A stretch of 54,966 nt of DNA from Actinomadura sp. 7K507 (GTDB lineage Bacteria; Actinomycetota; Actinomycetes; Streptosporangiales; Streptosporangiaceae): NCBI RefSeq assembly GCF_004348425.1, contig NZ_SMKK01000023.1, forward strand, positions 1-54,966, read 5' to 3'. Below the pieces are notes generated by a model. It made no database searches and was not told the DNA's origin. It saw nothing but the letters and a program-made list of their open reading frames with translations. Position 1 is the first letter of the stretch. Each line of letters starts with the position of its first letter. Shown here piece by piece: positions 33,348 through 40,388 of this stretch. The position numbers and the translations under genes were made by a program.

Positions 33348-34034
33348 ATGCGTCACTCACGGGGTAGGGGCGCAATAATGTCGCCCGTGACAGCTTCCGC
33401 CATAGAGACAACACCTCACACACGGGCGAACCGTCCCAATGTGGTCAGCGTGGGGACGATCGTTTGGCTGTCGTCCGAGCTGATGTTCTTCGCGGCGCTG
33501 TTCGCGATGTTCTTCACGATCCGCTCCGTGACGATCGGCCAGTCCGGGACAGACGCATGGCCGGGCGCCCACCTGAACCTGCCGCTTTCGGCGTTCAACA
33601 CCACGATCCTGGTGCTGTCCTCGGTGACGTGCCAGATCGGGGTGTTCAAGGCCGAGGCCGGGAAGGTGGGACGGGACGGCGGGCTCCTGAACGTCCGGCG
33701 CTGGGGCCTGCGCGAGTGGTACGTGCTCACCTTCCTCATGGGCGCCTACTTCGTGGCCGGCCAGGCGTACGAGTACTACGCCCTCGTCGCGCACGAGGGG
33801 CTGACCTTCTCCTCGTCGGCCTACGGCTCGATCTTCTACCTGTCGACCGGCTTCCACGGCTTGCACGTCGTCGGCGGCCTCGTCGCCTTCCTGTTCATCC
33901 TCGGGCGGACCTACGCCGCCAAGAGATGGACGCACGAGCAGGCGACGGGCGCGATCGTCGTGTCCTACTACTGGCATTTCGTCGACGTGGTGTGGATCGG
34001 CCTGTTCTCGGTCGTCTACCTGCTCGACCTTTGA
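33348..34034 (+). CDS. ctaE: Cytochrome c oxidase subunit III
   Basis: Core membrane subunit of the aa3 oxidase, stabilising the proton/oxygen channel side. The protein has five hydrophobic helices and conserved segments [32 protein letters not shown] and [22 protein letters not shown] 33348 has AGGAGG 6 nt upstream, giving 228 residues. ATG 33378 and GTG 33387 are in-frame alternatives that would match the shorter mycobacterial N-terminus. It begins the ctaE-qcrCAB cluster, 47 bp before qcrC. Confidence 0.93.
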   Translation: MRHSRGRGAIMSPVTASAIETTPHTRANRPNVVSVGTIVWLSSELMFFAALFAMFFTIRSVTIGQSGTDAWPGAHLNLPLSAFNTTILVLSSVTCQIGVFKAEAGKVGRDGGLLNVRRWGLREWYVLTFLMGAYFVAGQAYEYYALVAHEGLTFSSSAYGSIFYLSTGFHGLHVVGGLVAFLFILGRTYAAKRWTHEQATGAIVVSYYWHFVDVVWIGLFSVVYLLDL

Positions 34035-34081
34035 CCGCCCGACCCTGACCACCACCAGACATGACCCGAACGGGGATTTCC

Positions 34082-34993
34082 GTGAAAAGGATCACCGCAT
34101 GGCGACGGCGCCCGTGGGCGGGCTACGCCGTCGTGCTGGCGGCCCTGGCGGCGATCGGCGTCGTCTACGCCGGCTTCTCGCCGAAGACCGACCGCGCCGA
34201 AGCGCAGAGCAGTGCCCAGGCCGCGCAGGACCTGAAGAACGGCCAGGAACTGTTCAACAAGAACTGCGCCAGCTGCCACGGTCCGAACGCCGAGGGCACC
34301 AAGGACGCCAAGGGCAACCCGATCGCTCCGAGCCTGATCGGCGTGGGCGCCGCGTCCGTCGACTTCCAGGTCACCACGGGCCGGATGCCCGCGATGAACC
34401 CCGGCGCGCAGGTGCCGCGCAAGGACCCGATCCCCGCCTTCGACACCTCGATCAAGACCGACTACGAGGACCCGGAGAGGCGGCGGGCCGCCGAGGAGCA
34501 GCTGGCCCAGGCGCGGAAGAACGTCGCCGACCTGAACGCCTTCATCCAGTCGCTGGGCGGCGGCCCGGAGGTCCCGTCGGCCGAGGCGGTCGACCCCGAG
34601 AAGGGTGACGCCGCCCTCGGCGGCAAGCTGTTCCGCACCAACTGCGCCCAGTGCCACAACTTCACCGGGCAGGGCGGCGCGCTCACCGGCGGCAAGTACG
34701 CCCCGCCGGTCGACCTCCACAGCGTCACGCCCACCCAGATGTACGAGGCGATGCTGACCGGCCCGCAGGCGATGCCGGTGTTCAACGACACCACCCTCAC
34801 GCCGGAGGACAAGCGGGCGATCATCGCCTACCTGGTCCAGGTGCGCGAGGAGCCGAACCCGGGCGGTCACGGCCTCGGCCGCATCGGCCCGGTGAGCGAG
34901 GGCCTGGTCGGCTGGCTGGTCGGGCTGGGCCTGCTGGTGGTGGCCGCCATGTGGATCACCGCGAAGAAGCCGAAGAAGCTGAAGAAGTCATGA
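34082..34993 (+). CDS. qcrC: Diheme cytochrome c subunit of cytochrome bcc complex
   Basis: Cytochrome cc that links complex III directly to the oxidase in actinobacteria, replacing a soluble cytochrome c. The 303-residue protein has an N-terminal membrane/signal helix (about 12-30) and two c-type heme sites, CASCH (from Cys62) and CAQCH in the second half. A C-terminal anchor helix (about 275-295) is followed by a basic tail. GTG 34082 is preferred over ATG 34061 because GGGG lies at good spacing; the extra seven residues of the longer form look unrelated. The stop overlaps qcrA (ATGA). Confidence 0.94.
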   Translation: MKRITAWRRRPWAGYAVVLAALAAIGVVYAGFSPKTDRAEAQSSAQAAQDLKNGQELFNKNCASCHGPNAEGTKDAKGNPIAPSLIGVGAASVDFQVTTGRMPAMNPGAQVPRKDPIPAFDTSIKTDYEDPERRRAAEEQLAQARKNVADLNAFIQSLGGGPEVPSAEAVDPEKGDAALGGKLFRTNCAQCHNFTGQGGALTGGKYAPPVDLHSVTPTQMYEAMLTGPQAMPVFNDTTLTPEDKRAIIAYLVQVREEPNPGGHGLGRIGPVSEGLVGWLVGLGLLVVAAMWITAKKPKKLKKS

Positions 34994-36105
34994 GTGAAGA
35001 GAACAAGGAGCCCGCGGGCTCGCAGGACCCGCGCGAGGACGACGGCCGTCGCGAACGCGTGATCGGCACGCCGTCCCCTGCGACGGAGAAGGCACTGCTC
35101 GCCGAAGACGACATCTCGGCCCCTGCGGGGGTCGGGGAGCAGCTCGACGAGGCGTCGGCCAAGCGGGCCGAGCGGATCGTCGCGGCGTTCTTCCTGCTCG
35201 CGTTCGCCGCCAGCGTGACGTTCATCGCCTACTTCATCGGCTGGAGCGGCCGCGACGGCGGGATGCACGGCGTCCTGGACGCCCGCGAGAGCAACTTCTG
35301 GCTCGGCGGGTCGATGGCGGTGGCGTTCCTCGCCATGGCGATCGGCGTGACGATCTGGGTGCGCCGGCTGATGACCAGCAAGCCGATCGTCCAGGAGCGG
35401 CACGAGCTGGCCAGCGACGAGGAGAGCCGGTCCGCCTTCGCCCAGGACTTCATGGAGGGCGCCGAGGACAGCGGCATCACCAAGCGGCCGCTGCTGCGCC
35501 GCACGCTGCTGCTGGCGGCCGCGCCGCTCGGGCTGGCCCCGCTGGTGCTGCTGCGCGACCTCGGCCCGCTGCCGGAGAAGAAGCTCCGCAGCACCTACTG
35601 GGCCGACGCCGTCGAGCGGGCGAAGTCGCAGGGCAAGAGGGGCGTCCGCCTGGTGGTGGACGGCACCGACAAGCCGCTGCGGGCCAGCGACTTCGCCACG
35701 CCCGGCGCCATGATCACCGTGCTGCCCGAGGGGATGCACGAGCACGTCTCCCACGAGCAGCTCCTGACGGAGGCCGCCAAGGCGGTCACGATCCTCATCA
35801 ATGTGCCCGAGACCGAGTTCAAGCCGGCCCCGGGCCGCGGCAACTGGCACGTCAACGGGACCGTGGCCTACTCGAAGGTGTGCACGCACGTGGGCTGCCC
35901 CGCGGCCCTGTACGAGCAGACCACGCACCACATCCTGTGCCCCTGCCACCAGTCCACCTTCGACGCCACCGACGCGGCGAAGGTCATCTTCGGCCCGGCC
36001 GCCCGGGCTCTGCCGCAGCTGCCGCTGTCGGTGGAGGACGGCTACCTCATCGCCACGAGCGACTTCCCTGAGCCCGTCGGACCGAGCTTCTGGGAGCGCG
36101 GATGA
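34990..36105 (+). CDS. qcrA: Rieske iron-sulfur subunit of cytochrome bcc complex
   Basis: Carries the [2Fe-2S] cluster that takes electrons from menaquinol. The 371-residue protein has an acidic N-terminal region (1-55) and three membrane helices (about 60-80, 100-122 and 172-195), the actinobacterial arrangement. The Rieske domain has cluster motifs CTHVGC and CPCHQS. The start ATG overlaps the qcrC stop and the stop overlaps the qcrB start, so qcrC-A-B are translationally coupled. Confidence 0.95.
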   Translation: MSEENKEPAGSQDPREDDGRRERVIGTPSPATEKALLAEDDISAPAGVGEQLDEASAKRAERIVAAFFLLAFAASVTFIAYFIGWSGRDGGMHGVLDARESNFWLGGSMAVAFLAMAIGVTIWVRRLMTSKPIVQERHELASDEESRSAFAQDFMEGAEDSGITKRPLLRRTLLLAAAPLGLAPLVLLRDLGPLPEKKLRSTYWADAVERAKSQGKRGVRLVVDGTDKPLRASDFATPGAMITVLPEGMHEHVSHEQLLTEAAKAVTILINVPETEFKPAPGRGNWHVNGTVAYSKVCTHVGCPAALYEQTTHHILCPCHQSTFDATDAAKVIFGPAARALPQLPLSVEDGYLIATSDFPEPVGPSFWERG

Positions 36106-37745
36106 GCGACACCACTACTCCGAAGGCCGTCGAGGGCACACTCGGCTTCATCGACGAACGCCTCGGATCCACCACCTTCTTCAGGCGCAACGTCAAGAAG
36201 GTGTTTCCCGACCACTGGTCGTTCATGCTGGGCGAGATCGCCCTGTACTCCTTCATCATCCTGCTGCTGACCGGGACGTTCCTGACGCTCTGGTTCAAGC
36301 CGAGCATGGTCGAGGTCGTGTACGACGGCTCGTACCCGCAGCTGCAGGGCGTGGCGATGTCCGAGGCGTACGCCTCGACGCTGCACATCAGCTTCGACGT
36401 CCGCGGCGGCCTGCTGATGCGGCAGATCCACCACTGGTCGGCGATCCTGTTCATGGCGTCCCTCATGGCGCACATGCTGCGGGTGTTCTTCACCGGCGCC
36501 TACCGCAAGCCGCGCGAGCTGAACTGGCTCATCGGTCTCGGGATGTTCACGCTGGGCATCCTGGAGGGCCTGTTCGGATACTCGCTGCCGGACGACCTGC
36601 TGTCCGGTACCGGGCTGCGGATCACCCAGGGCGTCGCGGAGTCGATCCCGATCGTCGGCAGCTACATCTACATGTTCCTGTTCGGCGGCGAGTTCCCCGG
36701 CACGGACATCGTGTCGCGCCTGTACATGCTGCACATCCTGCTGATCCCCGCGCTGCTGCTCGGGCTGATCACCGCGCACATGATGATCATGTGGCATCAG
36801 AAGCACACCGCGATGCCGGTCAAGCACCAGACCGAGAAGCAGGTGTACGGCTACCCGTTCTACCCGGTGTTCATGGCCAAGACGGGCGCCTACTTCCTGT
36901 TCACCTTCGGCGTCACGGCGCTGCTGGGCGCGTTCGCGCAGATCAACCCGGTCTGGCTGTACGGCCCGTACGATCCCGGCGCCATCTCGTCCGGCTCCCA
37001 GCCGGACTTCTACATGGGCTTCCTCGAAGGCTCGCTGCGGATCATGCCGGCCTGGGAGATCAACGCCTGGGGCCACACGCTCAGCCTGAGCGTGCTGATC
37101 CCCGCGCTGCTGCCCCTCGGGATCATCATGACGGGCGCGGCCCTGTGGCCGTTCCTCGAGGCGTGGGTGACCGGCGACAAGCGGCAGCACCACGTCAACG
37201 ACCGCCCGCGCAACGCCCCGGTCCGCACCGCGACCGGCATGGCCGCGGTGACGTTCTACGGGGTGCTGTGGGTGGGCGGCGCGAACGACGTCATCGCCGA
37301 GCGGTTCGACGTGTCGCTGTTCGCCACGACGTGGTTCTTCCGTGTGACGTTCTTCCTCGGCCCGATCCTGGCGTTCATCATCACCAAGCGGATCTGCCTG
37401 GGGCTGCAGCGCAAGGACGCCGACAGCATCGGGCACGGCGTGGAGAGCGGCGTGATCCTGATGTCGCCGGACGGCAAGTTCTCCGAGCGGCACGAGCCGG
37501 CGCGCGACGAGGAGAAGATCGTCCTGCTGTCCAAGGAGAAGGCCCCGCCCGCGCTGCCCGACAAGGACTCCCAGGGCATCCCCGCCGCCAAGGGGCCGAT
37601 CGGGCACCTGCGCTCGCGGCTGAACCGCGCGTGGAACTTCGACGACATCCCCGTCGAGGAGCACGAGCCCGGACACGGTGAGCACGGGCACGGCGAGCAG
37701 GAGGCGATCGAAGGCGGCAAGGGGTCGGAGCAGGTCAAGCGCTGA
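36102..37745 (+). CDS. qcrB: Cytochrome b subunit of cytochrome bcc complex
   Basis: Menaquinol-oxidising diheme cytochrome b. The 547-residue protein has about nine hydrophobic helices. Heme ligands are in HHWSAILFMASLMAHMLRVF and in HILLIPALLLGLITAHMMIM, followed by WHQKHT. The Qo-site region and the extended C-terminal domain (about 410-547, rich in Lys/Glu/His, ending in GEHGHGEQ-like sequence) are typical of actinobacterial QcrB. This subunit is the target of the imidazopyridine (Q203) drug class in mycobacteria. A 14-bp terminator hairpin closes the operon. Confidence 0.95.
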   Translation: MSDTTTPKAVEGTLGFIDERLGSTTFFRRNVKKVFPDHWSFMLGEIALYSFIILLLTGTFLTLWFKPSMVEVVYDGSYPQLQGVAMSEAYASTLHISFDVRGGLLMRQIHHWSAILFMASLMAHMLRVFFTGAYRKPRELNWLIGLGMFTLGILEGLFGYSLPDDLLSGTGLRITQGVAESIPIVGSYIYMFLFGGEFPGTDIVSRLYMLHILLIPALLLGLITAHMMIMWHQKHTAMPVKHQTEKQVYGYPFYPVFMAKTGAYFLFTFGVTALLGAFAQINPVWLYGPYDPGAISSGSQPDFYMGFLEGSLRIMPAWEINAWGHTLSLSVLIPALLPLGIIMTGAALWPFLEAWVTGDKRQHHVNDRPRNAPVRTATGMAAVTFYGVLWVGGANDVIAERFDVSLFATTWFFRVTFFLGPILAFIITKRICLGLQRKDADSIGHGVESGVILMSPDGKFSERHEPARDEEKIVLLSKEKAPPALPDKDSQGIPAAKGPIGHLRSRLNRAWNFDDIPVEEHEPGHGEHGHGEQEAIEGGKGSEQVKR

Positions 37746-37766
37746 CCCGTGACCCCGGCATCAAGG

Positions 37767-37799
37767 GGGCCCGGCACCGCACGCGGCGGTGCCGGGCCC
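37767..37799 (+). terminator. Terminator of ctaE-qcrCAB
   Basis: GGGCCCGGCACCGC (37767-37780) pairs perfectly with GCGGTGCCGGGCCC (37786-37799) around a 5-nt loop and is followed by TTGCCGTGT, 22 nt after the qcrB stop. Confidence 0.8.
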
Positions 37800-37851
37800 T
37801 TGCCGTGTCCGCCCGGCCGGGGCCCGCGCCCGGTCCGTATGCTGGCCGGCG

Positions 37852-38979
37852 ATGACCAAGACCCTGTTCGTCACCAATGACTTCCCGCCCCGTCCGGGCG
37901 GCATCCAGGCGTTCGTGCACGGCCTCGCCGCCCGGCGCCCGCCCGGCTCGGTGGTCGTCTACGCCCCGGCCTGGAAGGGCGCCGCGGAGTTCGACGCGGC
38001 GCAGCCGTTCCCCGTCGTCCGGCATCCGGGTCCGCTGATGCTGCCCGAACCCCGCGTGCTGCGCCGCGCGGCGGACGTGCTGCGCGCGGAGGGCTGCGAC
38101 TCGGTGGTGTTCGGCGCGGCGGCGCCGCTGGGCCTGTTGGCCCCGGCGCTGCGGCGGCGCGGCGCCGGGCGGCTCGTCGGGATCACCCACGGGCACGAGG
38201 CGGGCTGGGCGTCGCTCCCGGTGGCGCGGGGCCTGCTCGGGCGCATCGGGGACGGCGTGGACGTGCTGACCTATCTGGGCGAGTACACGCGGTCCCGGAT
38301 GGCGCGCGCGGTGTCGCCGGACGCGGCGTCCCGGATGACCCGGCTGGCGCCCGGCGTCGACGACGAGGTCTTCCGGGCGGGCGCCGGCGGCGCGGAGATC
38401 CGGGCCCGCCACGGCCTCACGGACCGTCCCGTGGCCGTATGCGTCTCCCGGCTGGTGCCGCGCAAGGGACAGGACGCCCTCATCCACGCCTGGCCGCGCG
38501 TCCTGCGGTCGGTGCCGGACGCCGCGCTGCTGCTCGTCGGCGGCGGGCCGTACCGGGCCGACCTGGAACGCCTCGCCGCGTCGCTCGGGGTCGGCGGGTC
38601 GGTCGTGTTCACCGGCGGCGTCCCGTGGGAAGAGCTGCCCGCCTGCTACGACGCGGGTGACGTCTTCGCGATGCCGTGCCGCACCCGCCGCCGCGGCCTG
38701 GACGTGGAGGGGCTCGGGATCGTCTACCTGGAGGCGTCGGCGACCGGGCTGCCGGTCGTGGCGGGCGACTCCGGCGGCGCGCCCGACGCCGTCCTGCAGG
38801 ACGAGACGGGGGTCGTCGTTCCGGGCAGGTCGGTCGCCCGTGTCGCCGAGGCGCTCACCGGCCTGCTCGCGGACCCCCGCCGCGCCCGGGCGATGGGGGA
38901 GAAGGGGCGCGCCTGGGTGGAGCGTGAATGGCGCTGGGAGGTTCAGGCCGCCCGCCTCGACGGCCTGCTCGCGGCCTGA
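37852..38979 (+). CDS. pimB: GDP-mannose:phosphatidylinositol monomannoside mannosyltransferase (PimB' type)
   Basis: GT4-family GT-B glycosyltransferase adding the second mannose in phosphatidylinositol mannoside synthesis at the inner membrane. The 375-residue protein closely resembles mycobacterial Rv2188c: VTNDFPPRPGGIQAF near the N-terminus, VFGAAAPLGLLAP, SRLVPRKGQD and DVFAMPCRTR. The catalytic EX7E motif is in DVEGLGIVYLEASATGLP. The start ATG 37852 gives the family N-terminus; TATGCT lies 8 nt upstream, so a leaderless start is possible. It occupies the same neighbourhood (near qcrB and fadD15) in mycobacteria. Other GT4 functions are possible but the match is strong. Confidence 0.88.
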   Translation: MTKTLFVTNDFPPRPGGIQAFVHGLAARRPPGSVVVYAPAWKGAAEFDAAQPFPVVRHPGPLMLPEPRVLRRAADVLRAEGCDSVVFGAAAPLGLLAPALRRRGAGRLVGITHGHEAGWASLPVARGLLGRIGDGVDVLTYLGEYTRSRMARAVSPDAASRMTRLAPGVDDEVFRAGAGGAEIRARHGLTDRPVAVCVSRLVPRKGQDALIHAWPRVLRSVPDAALLLVGGGPYRADLERLAASLGVGGSVVFTGGVPWEELPACYDAGDVFAMPCRTRRRGLDVEGLGIVYLEASATGLPVVAGDSGGAPDAVLQDETGVVVPGRSVARVAEALTGLLADPRRARAMGEKGRAWVEREWRWEVQAARLDGLLAA

Positions 38980-38996
38980 GATGGCAGGATGCCGCT

Positions 38997-39788
38997 ATGG
39001 ACATCGAGGACGCATGGGCCCGCGTTCCCGGGGAGGCCGCCCGGTGGCTGCACGATCTGGATCCCGACCACTGCTACTCGGGGTTCGAGCCTCCGCGCCG
39101 CCCCGACGCCGTCTGGCTCCTGCACGCGATGTACGCGTGGGAGGAGGGGCTGGTCACCACGACCCACGACGATGTCCACCAGTCCGTGACGGCGGCGGGC
39201 CTGACCGACCCGGCCGGTGAGATGCCCGGCGACGTGGGCGACCTGCTGGAGGGTGCGATCGTCACCGGCACCGATCTCGGCCGCAGCGGCGACCCGGGGG
39301 CGGGCTGGCGGCGGCTGCGCTGGCGGGAGCTGGCGCGCGGCTTCGGCGAGCCGGCCGTCCCGGAGGGGGAGCTGCCCGGCAACCGCTGCCTGCGGCAGGG
39401 GCATCCGGCCGGGAGCTGGTCGGCCGCCATCCAGCCGCCCGCGGAGGGCTGCCTCGACCGGGAGAGCTGGCACCGGCTGATCGGGGTGCTGCTGCGGCAC
39501 AGCCCGTCGGGCGCCGGTACCCGCTGCCTGGCGTACTACTGCCCCCTCGTCACCGCCGACTGGGACGACGAGACGGTGTTCGCGGGGCGGCTTGGCGACG
39601 CGGCCGCGCTGTACGACCATCCGGCCATGTCCAGCTGCCCCTCTGACCTGTGGGCCGAGGACCGCTCCTGGGTCGTCTACTGCGACTGGGACCTGTGGGG
39701 GACGAAGATCGTCGGCCCCGCCGCGCTCGTCGACGCCGTCCTGGCCGAGCCGGCCCTGGAGGCCGTGCGCCTCCCCTGGACGCGCTGA
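38997..39788 (+). CDS. Unrecognised 263-residue protein
   Basis: I do not recognise a family. The protein is acidic and Trp-rich (for example DAVWLLHAMYAWEEGL, WVVYCDWDLWGTK), has seven cysteines, and no signal peptide or membrane segment. It is probably a cytosolic globular protein. The start ATG 38997 has AGGA 7 nt upstream and is 17 nt after the pimB stop, so it is likely co-transcribed with pimB. Codon use and GC are like its neighbours. A relation to small DUF2716-like proteins crossed my mind from the Trp pattern but I cannot support it. Confidence 0.7.
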   Translation: MDIEDAWARVPGEAARWLHDLDPDHCYSGFEPPRRPDAVWLLHAMYAWEEGLVTTTHDDVHQSVTAAGLTDPAGEMPGDVGDLLEGAIVTGTDLGRSGDPGAGWRRLRWRELARGFGEPAVPEGELPGNRCLRQGHPAGSWSAAIQPPAEGCLDRESWHRLIGVLLRHSPSGAGTRCLAYYCPLVTADWDDETVFAGRLGDAAALYDHPAMSSCPSDLWAEDRSWVVYCDWDLWGTKIVGPAALVDAVLAEPALEAVRLPWTR

Positions 39789-39797
39789 CGGTCGTGA

Positions 39798-39861
39798 GAC
39801 CGGTCCCCGGCCGGGATCCCGCCCCCGCGCCGTAGGCGAGGTCCCGTCCCGGGGACCGGTC
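39798..39861. repeat. Long inverted repeat after the 38997-39788 gene
   Basis: GACCGGTCCCCGG (39798-39810) and CCGGGGACCGGTC (39849-39861) are perfectly complementary 13-bp arms around a 38-nt GC-rich loop. It begins 9 nt after the stop, so it may act as a terminator. The core ACCGGTC recurs in the palindrome GGACCGGTCC at 39949-39958. Confidence 0.55.
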
Positions 39862-40388
39862 GTTCTGGGGGAGCCGAACCCCGCCCTGAAGGCGCGGGGG
39901 CCGGCCGCACGTCCGGCAAGGGCACTGCCAATGAACAAACACCCTACGGACCGGTCCGCCGCCTCGGCATGCCCTTAAAGCGCACTTAAGGAATGGATCA
40001 GTCGTCACTAAGCCGGTCACCACATGTGGCCAGGTGACACCGCAGGCCGCGCCCTTCCGGCGGCCTTCCTCCGATCACGTAATCAATGGCGGGCGGGCTG
40101 AACGCGCCGCGGCGCGCGCACGTATTCCACGGAGATCGGAAGGCCGCGTGATGAGGTCTGTTTCGGATTTTTTGGTGCCAACTCGCTTCTAAGTGGCTCT
40201 TGGGGCGTTATGCTCCCGAGTGATCGAGCGGGTTCGTCGAGAATCCGTCCGGGGAACGCGGTGGGAGCGAGCGGGCTCCCGCGCCGCGGTCCCCGTTGTC
40301 TCAGCGGGAAGGCCGCCGGGTGATGAGCCGGGCGGTCCGGAGCCAACCGGCGTTCGCCGAGCCCTCCGTCTCCTCCACAGGAGAGGGC
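39862..40388. other. Non-coding stretch upstream of the M23-like gene
   Basis: This 527-bp stretch holds no open frame I believe. Visible elements are a second hairpin (CCCCGC 39879-39884 with GCGGGG 39894-39899) and the palindrome GGACCGGTCC (39949-39958). An AT-richer region follows with CCACATGTGG-like sequence inside GTCACC/GGTGAC arms (40016-40038), then a T-run (40168-40173), and TATGCT (40209-40214) that might be a -10 element. In-frame starts at 40296 and 40323 precede the better start at 40389. I recognise no riboswitch here. Confidence 0.4.

Noticed and set aside
39862..39960. Remnant of an IS200/IS605-type element.
   Set aside because: Only a hairpin resembles such ends; there is no tnpA or tnpB reading frame or second end, so I list it as an open observation rather than a mobile element.
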